The notes: a model not told the origin generated them from the sequence alone. A stretch of 64,000 nt of DNA from Maridesulfovibrio ferrireducens (GCF_900101105.1 NZ_FNGA01000002.1:248001-312000), one strand, 5' to 3'; shown: positions 17,756 through 26,366, numbered from the stretch's first letter. A program made the numbers and translations.

Positions 17756-17875
17756 ATCAACCTGCTCCGACTGAAGCTTCAGATAGAAAAATGATTCAAA
17801 CATTGTGCTTAATAAAACCAGACTGCTCAGCTATTATGAAAAACAAAAAAATAAAACTAGACTCATTAACAAAAA

Positions 17876-18724
17876 CTATCCATCTACAAAAATTAAATCT
17901 TTGGTTGGAAGAGCTATCTTTTTAGACACGTTGTCTTTAGTCCAAAACTCTAAATAAGACTTTGTTCCAACTCCAGTTGAATGGACTACGCACTTTTCGA
18001 TGTACACATTATTAGGAGAACTTGTTTTAGAAAAAGCAATTCTCTGAGCGTCTAATACGGAGTTATATTTAGCATCAACATAAACACTTACATTCTCTTT
18101 TCTAATACCTAACAAACTAAAAGTACTGTCTATAAATACCCCAGAAACGGGCAAAGCTAAAAGCGGAAGAGAAATTAGCAAAAGCAGATATTTCCTACTA
18201 AAATCCCTAGCAAGTTCTTTTACATCATGAACAAAATAATGATTTAAAAAACAACCTTGAACAACAAACAACCCAATGGATACACTATTATTACCATTTA
18301 AAGATAATAATATAGCACCAAGAAGACAACTCAACAAAATACTTATTAAAATAAAAACCTTACCTATAAACCACCCTTGATAAAAGTTCTTGTAATTATC
18401 TTTTAACTTTTTATTATGTGAAAAAGAAACAAAAGCTCTAAATAGCCACATACATGCTATATATGAATAAGCTACTCCAAAAAGATACAGTGCACCAAAT
18501 CCAAAGGAAACACCTAAAAATAAAAACACTTCATCCACAGAAATCCCGACCGGATAATAATGAATAGAGAAGTAGTAGCCCCAAAGAATAAGAATACCTA
18601 TAGTTAGTACAATCCAATAAAAATTTTTACCTAGTGACACCAATTCATTTGCCCAAGTTTGAAAACCTGTTGAAATAAATGTCTTCTTCGGTGACTTTTC
18701 TCCATCCCCTCGAGAACTCTCCAT
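17876..18724 (-). CDS. Predicted multi-pass membrane protein, unknown function
   Basis: The product has 282 residues from the ATG at 18724, preceded by GAGGG at good spacing (a GTG seven codons earlier is possible). Four hydrophobic segments are visible at roughly residues 33-55, 66-98, 122-145 and 178-203. A soluble C-terminal domain of ~75 residues follows, beginning near SVYVDAKYNS. I recognise no family. Its 5' neighbour on the same strand is a lipoprotein gene. Unlike that gene it does not share the duplicated 3' segment. A role in the cell envelope is all that can be inferred. Confidence 0.6.
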   Translation of the reverse strand: MESSRGDGEKSPKKTFISTGFQTWANELVSLGKNFYWIVLTIGILILWGYYFSIHYYPVGISVDEVFLFLGVSFGFGALYLFGVAYSYIACMWLFRAFVSFSHNKKLKDNYKNFYQGWFIGKVFILISILLSCLLGAILLSLNGNNSVSIGLFVVQGCFLNHYFVHDVKELARDFSRKYLLLLISLPLLALPVSGVFIDSTFSLLGIRKENVSVYVDAKYNSVLDAQRIAFSKTSSPNNVYIEKCVVHSTGVGTKSYLEFWTKDNVSKKIALPTKDLIFVDG

Positions 18725-18788
18725 CGTCTTGCCCTCGTTATTCACGCTACACCATACCTATCTTTAAAATTTTAAACTAAATCAAATA

Positions 18789-18917
18789 ACAAAAATAACA
18801 CCATTTTTACTCAAAAAAAATTGCCACACACACCTTCAGGACATATGGGCAATCAGACCTACGCTCTATCCGTTCACTATTTGATCGTTCTCGCTTCTGG
18901 ATTGCTGTATTTTTTCG
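18789..18917. repeat. Duplicated segment, copy A (3' end of lipoprotein gene)
   Basis: About 129 bp, roughly three-quarters identical by eye to 19965-20095. It covers the last ~15-17 codons of the lipoprotein gene and ~75 bp of downstream sequence. Shared landmarks include TACGCTCTATCC and TTCTGGATTG. Confidence 0.65.
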
Positions 18918-19840
18918 TTATGACTATTACCTTCACTGACAGTCTTCGTAGCATCCAACGCTCCAATCCGCCCCTCAACATCCCGAATCAACCCTAAATA
19001 CTCACTCTCAGTCTTATAAAAATGCTTACTTGCAAACAGAGCAGACTCAGTTGTTTCAGATTTAATTGGAGTAACTGTCACTTTTACTTGCTTAGGGTTG
19101 AACTTCAAACAATCATATTCTATCCCCATCTTCTGCTCAACAGTCTTAGATTCCCCCGACTTAATAGAAGGAGCAAACGAAATTTTTTTATCAAGATAGA
19201 CCTGTCGCTCACCAGACTTTATAGCAAATCTAAACTGAATAAAGCTGACATCATAAGAACTATCATTTTGTACTACTGCAGTTACGTCAGCCGACTCAAT
19301 TCTGCCCATTGGCCTTCCCAAAGTATCCATTAACTCATTCAAGTAGTATTCACTCTTAACGACAAGTAATGGTAAAATTTCTTTTGCCTGCTCACGGGCG
19401 GCATTACATTTTTGTAGCTCTGCAAGCTCTGATTTATACTCTGTTAACCTTTTTTGGAGCCTGCTAATCTCTGCTTTACGTTCACGCTCTTCGTATTCTT
19501 TTAGGACCACAGCGGCATGTTCATTAATATCTTTTGCAGTATAGCCATCAATCCCCTTCAATCGACTAGAGAAAAGAGGGTTACCCCATTTTATCCGTTG
19601 CTCCCCAAGAGCATAAAGATCAGAAACACGCACATCTGAGGTTAAACTTGTTATTTCTCCACCTGAAATAATCACGGCAAAGGAATTACGCAAAGTCTCT
19701 TTTTCGGAGTCACTAATTTCTTTAACTAAAGTTTCAACTGAAGCTTTAAACTTTGCTTCGGATGACGTATCAAGCGTAGTGTTCCCGCACCCAGTCAAAA
19801 TAAAAGCAACAATCAACAAAAAGACTATATTTTTCATCAT
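18866..19840 (-). CDS. Lipoprotein of unknown function
   Basis: The product has 324 residues from the ATG at 19840, which has AGGTG six bases upstream. A lipoprotein signal is clear: a short basic start, the hydrophobic stretch IVFLLIVAFI and the lipobox LTGC. The mature N-terminus GNTTLDTSSEAKFKASVE resembles small lipoproteins of the DUF6694 type; I am unsure of that. A coiled coil is likely around residues 115-150 (ERERKAEISRLQKRLTEY). The C-terminal tail KIQQSRSENDQIVNG nearly repeats that of the CI-like repressor next door (KTQQSRTDADQVANG), showing that the gene's 3' end was duplicated or exchanged. As an island-borne lipoprotein it may act in exclusion or envelope defence, which is speculation. 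Confidence 0.65.
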   Translation of the reverse strand: MMKNIVFLLIVAFILTGCGNTTLDTSSEAKFKASVETLVKEISDSEKETLRNSFAVIISGGEITSLTSDVRVSDLYALGEQRIKWGNPLFSSRLKGIDGYTAKDINEHAAVVLKEYEERERKAEISRLQKRLTEYKSELAELQKCNAAREQAKEILPLLVVKSEYYLNELMDTLGRPMGRIESADVTAVVQNDSSYDVSFIQFRFAIKSGERQVYLDKKISFAPSIKSGESKTVEQKMGIEYDCLKFNPKQVKVTVTPIKSETTESALFASKHFYKTESEYLGLIRDVEGRIGALDATKTVSEGNSHNEKIQQSRSENDQIVNG

Positions 19841-19964
19841 TATGATCACCTGTCGACTCTATATACAACTAAATTATTTACGATTTAAGACATTTACCAA
19901 TCAGTACTTTTGGTAAGACACTCACCTTGCCAAAATATTCTTACAATTATTAACAAAAACCAAT

Positions 19965-20095
19965 AACCAAAATAATCCTATTTTTAGTCAAAAAAATTGA
20001 CCCACATACCTTTAAAGTATGCAGGCCAGTTAGATTTACGCTCTATCCATTCGCGACTTGATCGGCATCGGTTCTGGATTGTTGTGTTTTTTCGG
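19965..20095. repeat. Duplicated segment, copy B (3' end of repressor gene)
   Basis: Partner of 18789-18917 in the same orientation. It covers the 3' end of the CI-like repressor gene and its downstream flank. The two coding tails are in the same reading frame, which argues for exchange or duplication under selection and not a random repeat. Confidence 0.65.
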
Positions 20096-20450
20096 CCAGA
20101 ATTTCGCCTTCAATGACTGCTTTCATAGCCTCCAGCTTGGCGAGACTTGCGGCCTTATCCATTGATCTTTCAACGACCATCAACTTCTTGGTTATTAGCG
20201 GTAGATTAACCACTGAAATCTCATCTTGTCTCCGGAACATATGCCCTTCGCCAGTCAGCAACCAATTTGCGTCAATATCGTATTTGTTAATCCAATTTGC
20301 AATTGTATCTTGTTTAGGTTGGCGATCACTCCCAAAATACCCAGAAAGAGTAGCCTTAGAGATGCCACCTGCCTTAGCAAATTCCTGATCTTCGACCCTA
20401 AGATGATAGATAACATCCTGTAATCTAGACTTAAAATTATTTTTATTCAT
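20043..20450 (-). CDS. CI-like phage repressor (helix-turn-helix)
   Basis: The product has 135 residues. Residues ~8-70 form an XRE-type helix-turn-helix: FAKAGGISKATLSGYF, then ANWINKYDIDANWLLTGEG. The ending WLLTGEG is typical of CI-type phage repressor N-domains. There is no peptidase (LexA-like) domain; the rest is a short helical tail whose last 15 residues match the tail of the neighbouring lipoprotein. It is divergent from a Cro-like gene across a 113-bp region with a good promoter, so it probably keeps the island's excision and regulatory genes silent. Loss of the cleavage domain means induction must occur by another route, possibly an antirepressor such as the Rha protein. Confidence 0.78.
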   Translation of the reverse strand: MNKNNFKSRLQDVIYHLRVEDQEFAKAGGISKATLSGYFGSDRQPKQDTIANWINKYDIDANWLLTGEGHMFRRQDEISVVNLPLITKKLMVVERSMDKAASLAKLEAMKAVIEGEILAEKTQQSRTDADQVANG

Positions 20451-20477
20451 TAAATTGCAAACTTTTTGTTATTTTTG

Positions 20478-20506
20478 TTGACTTAGTTTTCATTTTTACA
20501 ATATAT
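20478..20506 (+). promoter_or_regulatory. Promoter of the Cro-like gene with operator-like dyad
   Basis: TTGACT (20478-20483), a 17-bp spacer and ATATAT (20501-20506) make a good sigma-70-type promoter reading right. GTTGACTT at 20477-20484 and AACTCAAC at 20511-20518 form an imperfect dyad straddling it, a plausible repressor site. Confidence 0.5.
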
Positions 20507-20563
20507 ATTAACTCAACAACACACAGTTAATAAATAAACCTTCAACTGATTGAGGTTACATTG

Positions 20564-20842
20564 ATGATTAACCAAACTGGCGACTCAGCGCAAGCATCCT
20601 TTACTACTGAAACTATTCCAACACACTTCTTGAGGCGTGCATGGATGGAAAAGATTGGGATTACAAATGTTATGCTTGCAAAACGATTTGATCTAACCCC
20701 TGCGAGGGTATCTTCGATTATCCGTGGTGGAGAATGTCCTCAAAAATATATTGATATCCTCCGTGATGAATACGAAATGCCGACAAATATTCTTCCAGAC
20801 CGCAGCAGAGAAAAAACCGGACCTAAGCCTAAAACTAAATAA
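20564..20842 (+). CDS. Cro-like small DNA-binding protein
   Basis: The product has 92 residues from the ATG at 20564, with TGAGG upstream (a TTG one codon earlier is possible). The central region VMLAKRFDLTPARVSSIIRGGECPQKYIDI has the spacing of a helix-turn-helix. The C-terminus is basic (PGPKPK-like). It is divergent from the CI-like repressor and upstream of a CII-like gene, as a Cro or early regulator would be. Family assignment is from position and helix pattern only. Confidence 0.65.
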   Translation: MINQTGDSAQASFTTETIPTHFLRRAWMEKIGITNVMLAKRFDLTPARVSSIIRGGECPQKYIDILRDEYEMPTNILPDRSREKTGPKPKTK

Positions 20843-20923
20843 ATAGAAAGTAGTCGGATGTAGAATACGTTCTCTTTGGTTCATGGTCACGTTAATAGCG
20901 GCGTAAATTTCAGGAGTAATCAC

Positions 20924-21364
20924 ATGAGCTTCATAGATATAGTTCGAAAAATGGTTCTTGACTCAGATATCGGAGCACGAGCTGTAGCGGAAATGGTTGG
21001 CAAAAAATATCATGTTCTCATGAATGAACTAAACTCTGAGAATACTAGCCACAAGCTTGGAGCCGACCTTCTTGAACCATTGATGAAGGCTTGCCGTTCC
21101 GATTCTCCTATACACCATCTTGCCGCAAGCATGGGCGGACTTTTCATAAGAATACCTGAAGAGAACTGCTCCAATATAAGTCTGGTTAAAGCCGTCAAAG
21201 AATTCGGTGAACTCATAGCTGTTTACGGGCAAGCAATTGAAGAAGGTAAGTTAAGCAGTCATGACAAAAAAAGAATCCGCAAAGAAGGTCAAGAAGCTTT
21301 GACAGCAATTCAAGAACTTCTATGCGGATTAGATGGAACTACTGAGCATAATTCTCATGTTTAG
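20924..21364 (+). CDS. CII-type phage regulatory protein (CP76 family)
   Basis: The product has 146 residues. The ATG at 20924 has AGGAG upstream and removes 16 residues of a longer in-frame extension. The pattern of the phage CII/CP76 family is seen: FIDIVRKMV, GARAVAEMVGKKYHVLMNELN, KLGADLLEPLMKAC and HHLAASMGGLFIRIP. The C-terminal ~55 residues are helical. Such proteins regulate lysogeny in P2-like and related phages. Here it lies between the Cro-like gene and the probable excisionase, fitting control of integration and excision. Confidence 0.75.
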   Translation: MSFIDIVRKMVLDSDIGARAVAEMVGKKYHVLMNELNSENTSHKLGADLLEPLMKACRSDSPIHHLAASMGGLFIRIPEENCSNISLVKAVKEFGELIAVYGQAIEEGKLSSHDKKRIRKEGQEALTAIQELLCGLDGTTEHNSHV

Positions 21365-21403
21365 TGTGCAACAGCAGAAACTAGCTTCTAATGGAGTAGC
21401 CAC

Positions 21404-21634
21404 ATGACAAAAGAAGAACTCAAAGAACACCTGTTAAACACATTACCCCCAGTTCTATGCAGACAGGGCGTGGAAAAATATACAGGCGGACTCATCAAGG
21501 CCCAAACAATGCGCAGGATGGATTGCGAAGGAACTGGACCTTTAGAAGGACGATTTAAACGTAATCGTAAAGTTTTCTACACCCGCGAACCGTTTGTTGA
21601 CTGGTTCATAGAGGAATCTAACCCGCTGGTTTAA
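21404..21634 (+). CDS. Small DNA-binding protein, probable excisionase
   Basis: The product has 76 residues and GGAG lies at good spacing before the ATG. The sequence is basic, with VLCRQGVEKYTGGLIKAQTMRRMD and then GRFKRNRKVFYTREPFVDWF, like an AlpA/winged-helix excisionase (helix, recognition helix, then a wing leading to a hydrophobic end). Its stop overlaps by four bases the convergent end of the integrase gene. Adjacent convergent excisionase and integrase genes are common in tRNA-targeting islands. The role is inferred from size and position. Confidence 0.55.
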   Translation: MTKEELKEHLLNTLPPVLCRQGVEKYTGGLIKAQTMRRMDCEGTGPLEGRFKRNRKVFYTREPFVDWFIEESNPLV

Positions 21635-22818
21635 ACCAGCAGTTGAGCGGCATTCCGGCACTGATCATCATGAGTATGAGTGTAGCGCATAGTGGTCTGA
21701 ATAGTAGCATGGCCCATCATTTTTTGAACAACAGGAAGAGGAACACCCTTGGCGACAAGACGGGAAGCAAAAGTATGACGAAAACAATGAGCACAAAAAC
21801 GCAACCGGCGATCAGTAACGCCTTTATTCCATCCAAGATGCTTCATCAGAGTTGCGAAGTTTTCTCCGATTTCTTTCCGCATATCACCGGAAGGACCGGG
21901 GAACAGCAAGGACTCCATACTAAGCAAATCGGGGATTCTAGTTGCCAGCATCGGCAGTATCTTTTCAGTGATGTACGCAACTCTGCTTCTTCCGGACTTG
22001 GGTCCATCGTCAGCACCGGATTCGCCTTTAATAATGATTCTGTTCTCAACAAGATCAATATCCTGTCTGGTAAGAGCAAAAATTTCTCCCATCCGCATGC
22101 CGGTATAAAGACTGAGCAAGCTGATATCGTGGCAATCAAGGTATCTCCTTTGAACAGCCATCTCAAAGAAAGCAGTCTCCTCGTCAAGAGAACAGTAGCG
22201 GAGTCTCTGGTTATTGACTCTGGGAAACTTAACGCCTTTGACCGGATTAGCCCCATTCAGCCATCCTCTTTGAATGGAGTAATTGCAAATCTGCCGCGTA
22301 AGCGCGAGACACTGCACAACCGTTGCCTTGGCAAGCCCCTTCCCTGTCACAGAACTTTTGAGAAGTTCAATATGCTGGAAGGTCAGATCATCAAGGCTGA
22401 TTTTTCCAATGACCGGCACGAGGTGAAGTTTGAAGCGGGTGCGGTCATGCTTCCAACTCTTCTTATTGTTTCTGGCGTACTCTTCAATGTATGTTTCCCC
22501 TGCTTCGGAGAAAGGTTTCCGAGCTTTGCTGGCAACGATTTTAACTCTCTGCTCTTCGGCTTTGATCTCTCTGAATTCTCCGAGAGATTGGGGGCCGACA
22601 CCAAGTTTGATGTTCGCAGTGACTTCGGATCTGATCTTATGAGCTTTGGCCGGAGACCAGCCTTGGGAAGCCCATCCGAGTCCTTCTTCACGCAGCTTGC
22701 CATTAACCTTGTACCGGATCACAAAATACTTATCGAGATGAACTCCATGCCTGCGTGTTTTATGACTGCGAAATCTGACTCCGGTATACTTAGTTGCTTC
22801 AAAACTCTTGGTGCTCAT
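21631..22818 (-). CDS. int: Tyrosine-type site-specific integrase
   Basis: The product has 395 residues and appears intact. An arm-binding-like N-terminal region is followed by a SAM-like core-binding domain (residues ~100-190) and the catalytic domain (~205-390). Catalytic residues are visible: R242 in TGMRMGE, a Lys near 264 in the beta-hairpin, H344-x-x-R347 in AHCFRHTF, H370 in MMGHATI and the nucleophile Y379 in MRYTH. It catalyses integration and excision of the island at tRNA-Leu(UAA): its start codon lies ~145 bp from the tRNA fragment, the usual arrangement. Two direct repeats lie immediately upstream of its start and match a pair on the far side of the tRNA fragment. Confidence 0.93.
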   Translation of the reverse strand: MSTKSFEATKYTGVRFRSHKTRRHGVHLDKYFVIRYKVNGKLREEGLGWASQGWSPAKAHKIRSEVTANIKLGVGPQSLGEFREIKAEEQRVKIVASKARKPFSEAGETYIEEYARNNKKSWKHDRTRFKLHLVPVIGKISLDDLTFQHIELLKSSVTGKGLAKATVVQCLALTRQICNYSIQRGWLNGANPVKGVKFPRVNNQRLRYCSLDEETAFFEMAVQRRYLDCHDISLLSLYTGMRMGEIFALTRQDIDLVENRIIIKGESGADDGPKSGRSRVAYITEKILPMLATRIPDLLSMESLLFPGPSGDMRKEIGENFATLMKHLGWNKGVTDRRLRFCAHCFRHTFASRLVAKGVPLPVVQKMMGHATIQTTMRYTHTHDDQCRNAAQLLV

Positions 22819-22820
22819 TT

Positions 22821-22845
22821 CTGTCCCACTCCTGTCCCACTTTTT
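22821..22845. repeat. Candidate integrase arm-type sites, left of att
   Basis: CTGTCCCACTCCTGTCCCAC is a tandem pair of TGTCCCAC units directly upstream of the integrase start. A similar pair (TGTCCCCAC twice) lies at 23089-23111 on the other side of the attachment site, in the same orientation. Paired arm sites on both flanks suit a lambda-type integrase complex. Confidence 0.5.
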
Positions 22846-22961
22846 ATAGATACACTAATAAACACTAGTGACCGTGAAGACAGGATATTACACTATGAAT
22901 CTTTTGGATTCAAAGCGGTTAGGAACGTTAAATCACAGATGGCAGTTATTATTTCAACGGG

Positions 22962-23016
22962 CTTAAAATCCCTCGAGCTTCGGCTTGTGCGGGTTCAAGT
23001 CCCGCTCTGGGTACCA
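22962..23016 (+). tRNA. 3' portion of tRNA-Leu(UAA): island attachment site
   Basis: The fragment begins at the anticodon loop (CTTAAAA, anticodon TAA). It continues through the 3' anticodon strand TCCCT, a long class II variable arm (CGAGCTTCGGCTTG), the T arm GCGGG-TTCAAGT-CCCGC and the acceptor strand TCTGGGT-A with encoded CCA at 23014-23016. No 5' half is present: the preceding bases do not pair with the acceptor strand, and the base pairing at the anticodon stem breaks at 22960. This is therefore an att site left by integration into the 3' end of the gene. The complete tRNA should be at the unseen left end of the island. Confidence 0.85.
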
Positions 23017-23088
23017 CGGTTAAATCAAGGGTTTACATGCAATTTAACGATTGCTTGTGGACCCTTTTTTTATGGCGAAAGTTAATTT

Positions 23089-23111
23089 TGTCCCCACTCT
23101 GTCCCCACTTT
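23089..23111. repeat. Candidate integrase arm-type sites, right of att
   Basis: TGTCCCCACTCTGTCCCCAC is a tandem pair matching 22821-22845 with one extra C per unit. It lies ~70 bp beyond the tRNA fragment, so on the chromosomal side if the crossover is inside the tRNA. That would be unusual and may mean the element boundary is further right than the CCA end. Confidence 0.45.
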
Positions 23112-23193
23112 TACGGCTGAACCGTGCAGAGAGATTGAAAAGATGGATAAGGAGAATATGTGGACATTGGTGATTAATGGATCATAATAAAAA

Positions 23194-23220
23194 AGATCGC
23201 CAAGGAAACCTTGGCGATCT
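23194..23220. terminator. Perfect hairpin, likely terminator
   Basis: Twelve-base arms AGATCGCCAAGG and CCTTGGCGATCT surround AAA. On the minus strand it is followed by TTTTTATTAT, a good intrinsic terminator tail. On the plus strand the tail is weak. It probably terminates transcription of the original tRNA region or blocks read-through into the island. Confidence 0.6.
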
Positions 23221-24139
23221 CATCAAATTTCATACTGTTATGCGGGGTGACACCAAACAAACGACTTGGAATCTAAAAATGTTATTTTGGGAACATTTGC
23301 CATGTCAATCAGCCTACCAATAGGGCTAGCAAGCGATTGTAACATTTTTTTGAAGATGAAAATTTCAACCATGTTAAAACATCATAAAGGTCCTTATATA
23401 TTAACAATATTCTTCTTTTATTTATGCTAAAAATATTAAAAGGTGCTGTCGTTAATTTGTAATGCTTTTTCGTCCACTTTCCCCTGCTTCTTGGCCAATA
23501 GCATAGTCATCATCAAAAACAATTGAATGTTAGCATGCATTCACCTTAAATATCAATTCAACTATTTTATTTAACAAATTAAGTGGTCGATTTTACTTTA
23601 TCAAACTAATAATGATTAAAATAAGTCAAGCTACGCAGTTTATCACGTAGACCAGACTCTATCTATTAAAACTTATCATTTTAAATAGTTATCATACACT
23701 GATAAATTCATATTCACATCTCAACGGCTCATTTTAAGTAGATTAAAGTTTGCTCTGTATATTCTGTAAACTTTTTTAATTTATCAACTTGATTGCAATT
23801 ATACTTAAGAGTAATGATTAATTGTATTTCCAGACAGTTGGATATAAAATATGCATACAGTTATATATGATCAAATTCTCAACCACTTAAACTGATATAT
23901 GAATCCGCAATCCGCAACATTGACGAACAAAAAAATAATAAGAACGCTATATGAATTTAATATAGACAAACAAAAGTTAATAGCAGTAGGCAAAACAACA
24001 CTTCAAATTGCTAAACATTTGAGAATAAGCATCTGCAAGAGATTATGACGCAGAAGGATATATTAATAAATTTCTTGGAGGGAATCTTGATGACGACTCC
24101 TTTGGGTAAAGAGCCCGTATCATAATAATTGCCGAAGAC
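23221..24139. other. AT-rich non-coding region
   Basis: About 900 bases without a credible gene. Scattered short frames carry stops throughout. I see no tRNA, strong dyad or repeat apart from the hairpin at its left end and the transposase fragment at its right end. Confidence 0.4.
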
Positions 24140-24276
24140 TGAATTAGAGAATATGATAAAGAATGGTTACATGAGCCACTCGGAGACATGACGCCAGTCG
24201 AATATGTCCAAACACATTCGCCCCAAGAAAACGCTACTTTCGGATGGCACGAACTTGGGGAGGTTTACAGTCAGAC
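24140..24276 (+). pseudogene. IS3-type transposase C-terminal remnant (copy 2)
   Basis: In frame this reads REYDKEWLHEPLGDMTPVEY followed by VQTHS and WHELGEVY. The stretch RPH..LG.MTP.EY is the conserved C-terminal end of IS3-family integrase-core transposases. Only ~45 codons remain and the upstream part is unrecognisable. The last ~50 bp match the remnant inside the island at 17690-17755, so both derive from the same type of insertion sequence. Confidence 0.6.
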
Positions 24277-24305
24277 TATTCCAATAAAAAGGGAACACAT
24301 AGGAA

Positions 24306-26228
24306 ATGACAAATAAAACAACTCCGGTCGCGTATATATTGACCTGTCCTCCCGGAACCTATCTTCCAGAACCACGCATCAGAACCATACTTGAGAGAAT
24401 TGAAAACAACCGTCTGGCAATTTCTGCTGCCGGTGTCCCTGAGCGGACAGTTTTAATGCTACAAAAACTTGCAAAAGAAACAAACCGCTTAGACCTTTTT
24501 CTTGCCCCCGAGCTTTCATCCTCCACAGTATTCCTAGAAAAAGCCCTACAGGAAGAACTTGCACACCATCCAACAGGGCTAACTATTATTATTAATGGAG
24601 GAGCTGATCTTTCCGAAAATGCCTTCCCGTCAGCCATTGCGGATATAAAAAACAGCCCCAACTGCGGACTTGCGGTTGTTAGTCATACTCCCGGAAAGAA
24701 TCCTTCATCAAGCTCTTTTGTTCTGGATATGCTACAAAATCCTTTTTACCCGCTTCTAACAATTTTACGAAATGAGCTGCTTAAACCGCATACATCCATT
24801 CTCCGTGAGAATTTATTTTTTTTCGCTCTGCCGGAACTACTGCTCAGACTATCTTTACAAACAAAATTTAAAATTCTGCCTTCTACATATATACAAAAAT
24901 TTCCAGCCAGCTCCAAAAGAACTCAAAAAGAAAATGAACAACGAATCATGGACGAAGAAAACAGCGTCCTTGAAAAGTATCAAAAAAAAATCTTTGAACG
25001 AAAATTCACAACTCTTCCCGTCAGAGAACTGACCGATATTTATCAGCACCATATTACGCAGACAATGGAACTTTTTAAAAAACTGCAAAATGGAATTCTG
25101 GAATCAGTTGAAGATTATGACCAACATATTTTCCGCTACTGCCTGCTTGCCATATTCTCAGGAGAAACAGAAAATGCCCGTCAGATGATGGAAACAAGCT
25201 TCAGTGTGGTGGGTGAACGCCCTGCGCTGATGAGGCTGTACAAGCAAATAGTCCTGAATTTCTCATTACAAAATCAACCGATTTCCGGACCTGAAAAAGT
25301 AAGTGTTGTAATTCCGCTATTTAATCAGGGACATTACCTCGAAGAGGCTGTAACTTCAGTCGTCAGACAAACTTGGACTAACTGGGAAGTAATTATCATC
25401 AATGACGGGTCAACTGATAATTCTTATGATACCGCCAAGGAGCTCCTCGAAAGACTGGATGACAGCAGAATTAAACTGATCACACAGGAAAATAGAGGCA
25501 AAGGCGGAACCCGCAACAGAGGCATAAAAGAGAGCAGTGGCGAATTTGTGGTTACCCTTGACTCAGATGACATGATTACTCCAGATTATTTTGCCGTGGG
25601 TATAAGCCTCATGAAAAAAAATCCAAGGGCCGCATGGATTACACCTAAAACCCTTGTTTTTGGAAAAGACAACCACGTTGCATGGGGCGATGAATACGCC
25701 CCAATTAACACAATTATAGCGTGCCCATCTCCCAGTTCTTCTTTGCTTCGACGTTGTGCCCTAGAACAGCTAGGACTATACCGTGAAGACCTCACCAACA
25801 GAGAAGATGCTGAGATATGGATAAGTCTGGTTGAAAACGGTTGGACCTCCGTAACTACGGACATACCTCTTTTCATATACCGGCACGCCTGCCGTCGCCC
25901 AGGATTAAGCGATATCTCAAATATTTCCAGCAAAGAAGAAATTACATCCCTTCACCCTTGGTGGTTCCGCCTTGATCTGAATCGCGAGATACGAGAAAAA
26001 GCCTTCACAAGCTTCCCATTTTACCGTTTTCCTGACTGGTTTTTAAACTGGGATAATATTAATAAAATCGTTCCCCTATTTAATAATCAGGAAAAGTTTC
26101 TTGCAGCCATGCAGAAACTTAAAGAATCATATCCGCCAATAAACAAACCATGCCGGTGGAACAGTGACAACGATGACTGTTACCTTGACATACGCGAAGC
26201 TCTTTACGGGGTGAGATCACAAAAATGA
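24306..26228 (+). CDS. Two-part glycosyltransferase (family 2 domain at C-terminus)
   Basis: The product has 640 residues; AGGAA precedes the ATG. The N-terminal ~330 residues are unassigned and mixed alpha/beta. Residues ~335-560 form a GT-A family 2 domain: VSVVIPLFNQGHYLEEAV, WEVIIINDGSTD, NRGKGGTRNRGI and the DxD-type motif VVTLDSDDM. An acidic NREDAEIWISLVENG stretch follows, as in many GT2 enzymes. It is the first gene of a plus-strand group with a nucleotide-sugar dehydratase and a sulfoquinovose synthase-like gene. It probably transfers a sugar during surface glycan or flagellin glycosylation. The layout resembles that of the 671-residue protein at 28765-30780. There is no membrane segment, so it is likely cytoplasmic. 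Confidence 0.8.
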   Translation: MTNKTTPVAYILTCPPGTYLPEPRIRTILERIENNRLAISAAGVPERTVLMLQKLAKETNRLDLFLAPELSSSTVFLEKALQEELAHHPTGLTIIINGGADLSENAFPSAIADIKNSPNCGLAVVSHTPGKNPSSSSFVLDMLQNPFYPLLTILRNELLKPHTSILRENLFFFALPELLLRLSLQTKFKILPSTYIQKFPASSKRTQKENEQRIMDEENSVLEKYQKKIFERKFTTLPVRELTDIYQHHITQTMELFKKLQNGILESVEDYDQHIFRYCLLAIFSGETENARQMMETSFSVVGERPALMRLYKQIVLNFSLQNQPISGPEKVSVVIPLFNQGHYLEEAVTSVVRQTWTNWEVIIINDGSTDNSYDTAKELLERLDDSRIKLITQENRGKGGTRNRGIKESSGEFVVTLDSDDMITPDYFAVGISLMKKNPRAAWITPKTLVFGKDNHVAWGDEYAPINTIIACPSPSSSLLRRCALEQLGLYREDLTNREDAEIWISLVENGWTSVTTDIPLFIYRHACRRPGLSDISNISSKEEITSLHPWWFRLDLNREIREKAFTSFPFYRFPDWFLNWDNINKIVPLFNNQEKFLAAMQKLKESYPPINKPCRWNSDNDDCYLDIREALYGVRSQK

Positions 26229-26366
26229 AGTAAAAAATGACCGGCCACCTTAATTTTCTATTATTACCGGCTTCGAAGAGGACTTGCCGCATGGTATAAC
26301 AATCTGGTAGGTTTAGCACTTAATCATAAACATTAGCGCGACATAAGAATTTACAGGAGACGAAAC

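Noticed and set aside
17734-17925. 63-codon frame on the plus strand
   Set aside because: It begins inside an insertion-sequence remnant and overlaps the end of the convergent membrane protein gene; no ribosome site and no motifs.
22900-23020. Complete tRNA-Leu gene
   Set aside because: The 5' half is missing: no sequence upstream pairs with the TCTGGGT acceptor strand, and the anticodon stem breaks at its second pair.
21643-23085. 480-codon open frame on the plus strand opposite the integrase
   Set aside because: It is a shadow of the intact integrase on the minus strand and runs through the tRNA fragment; it has no recognisable motifs.
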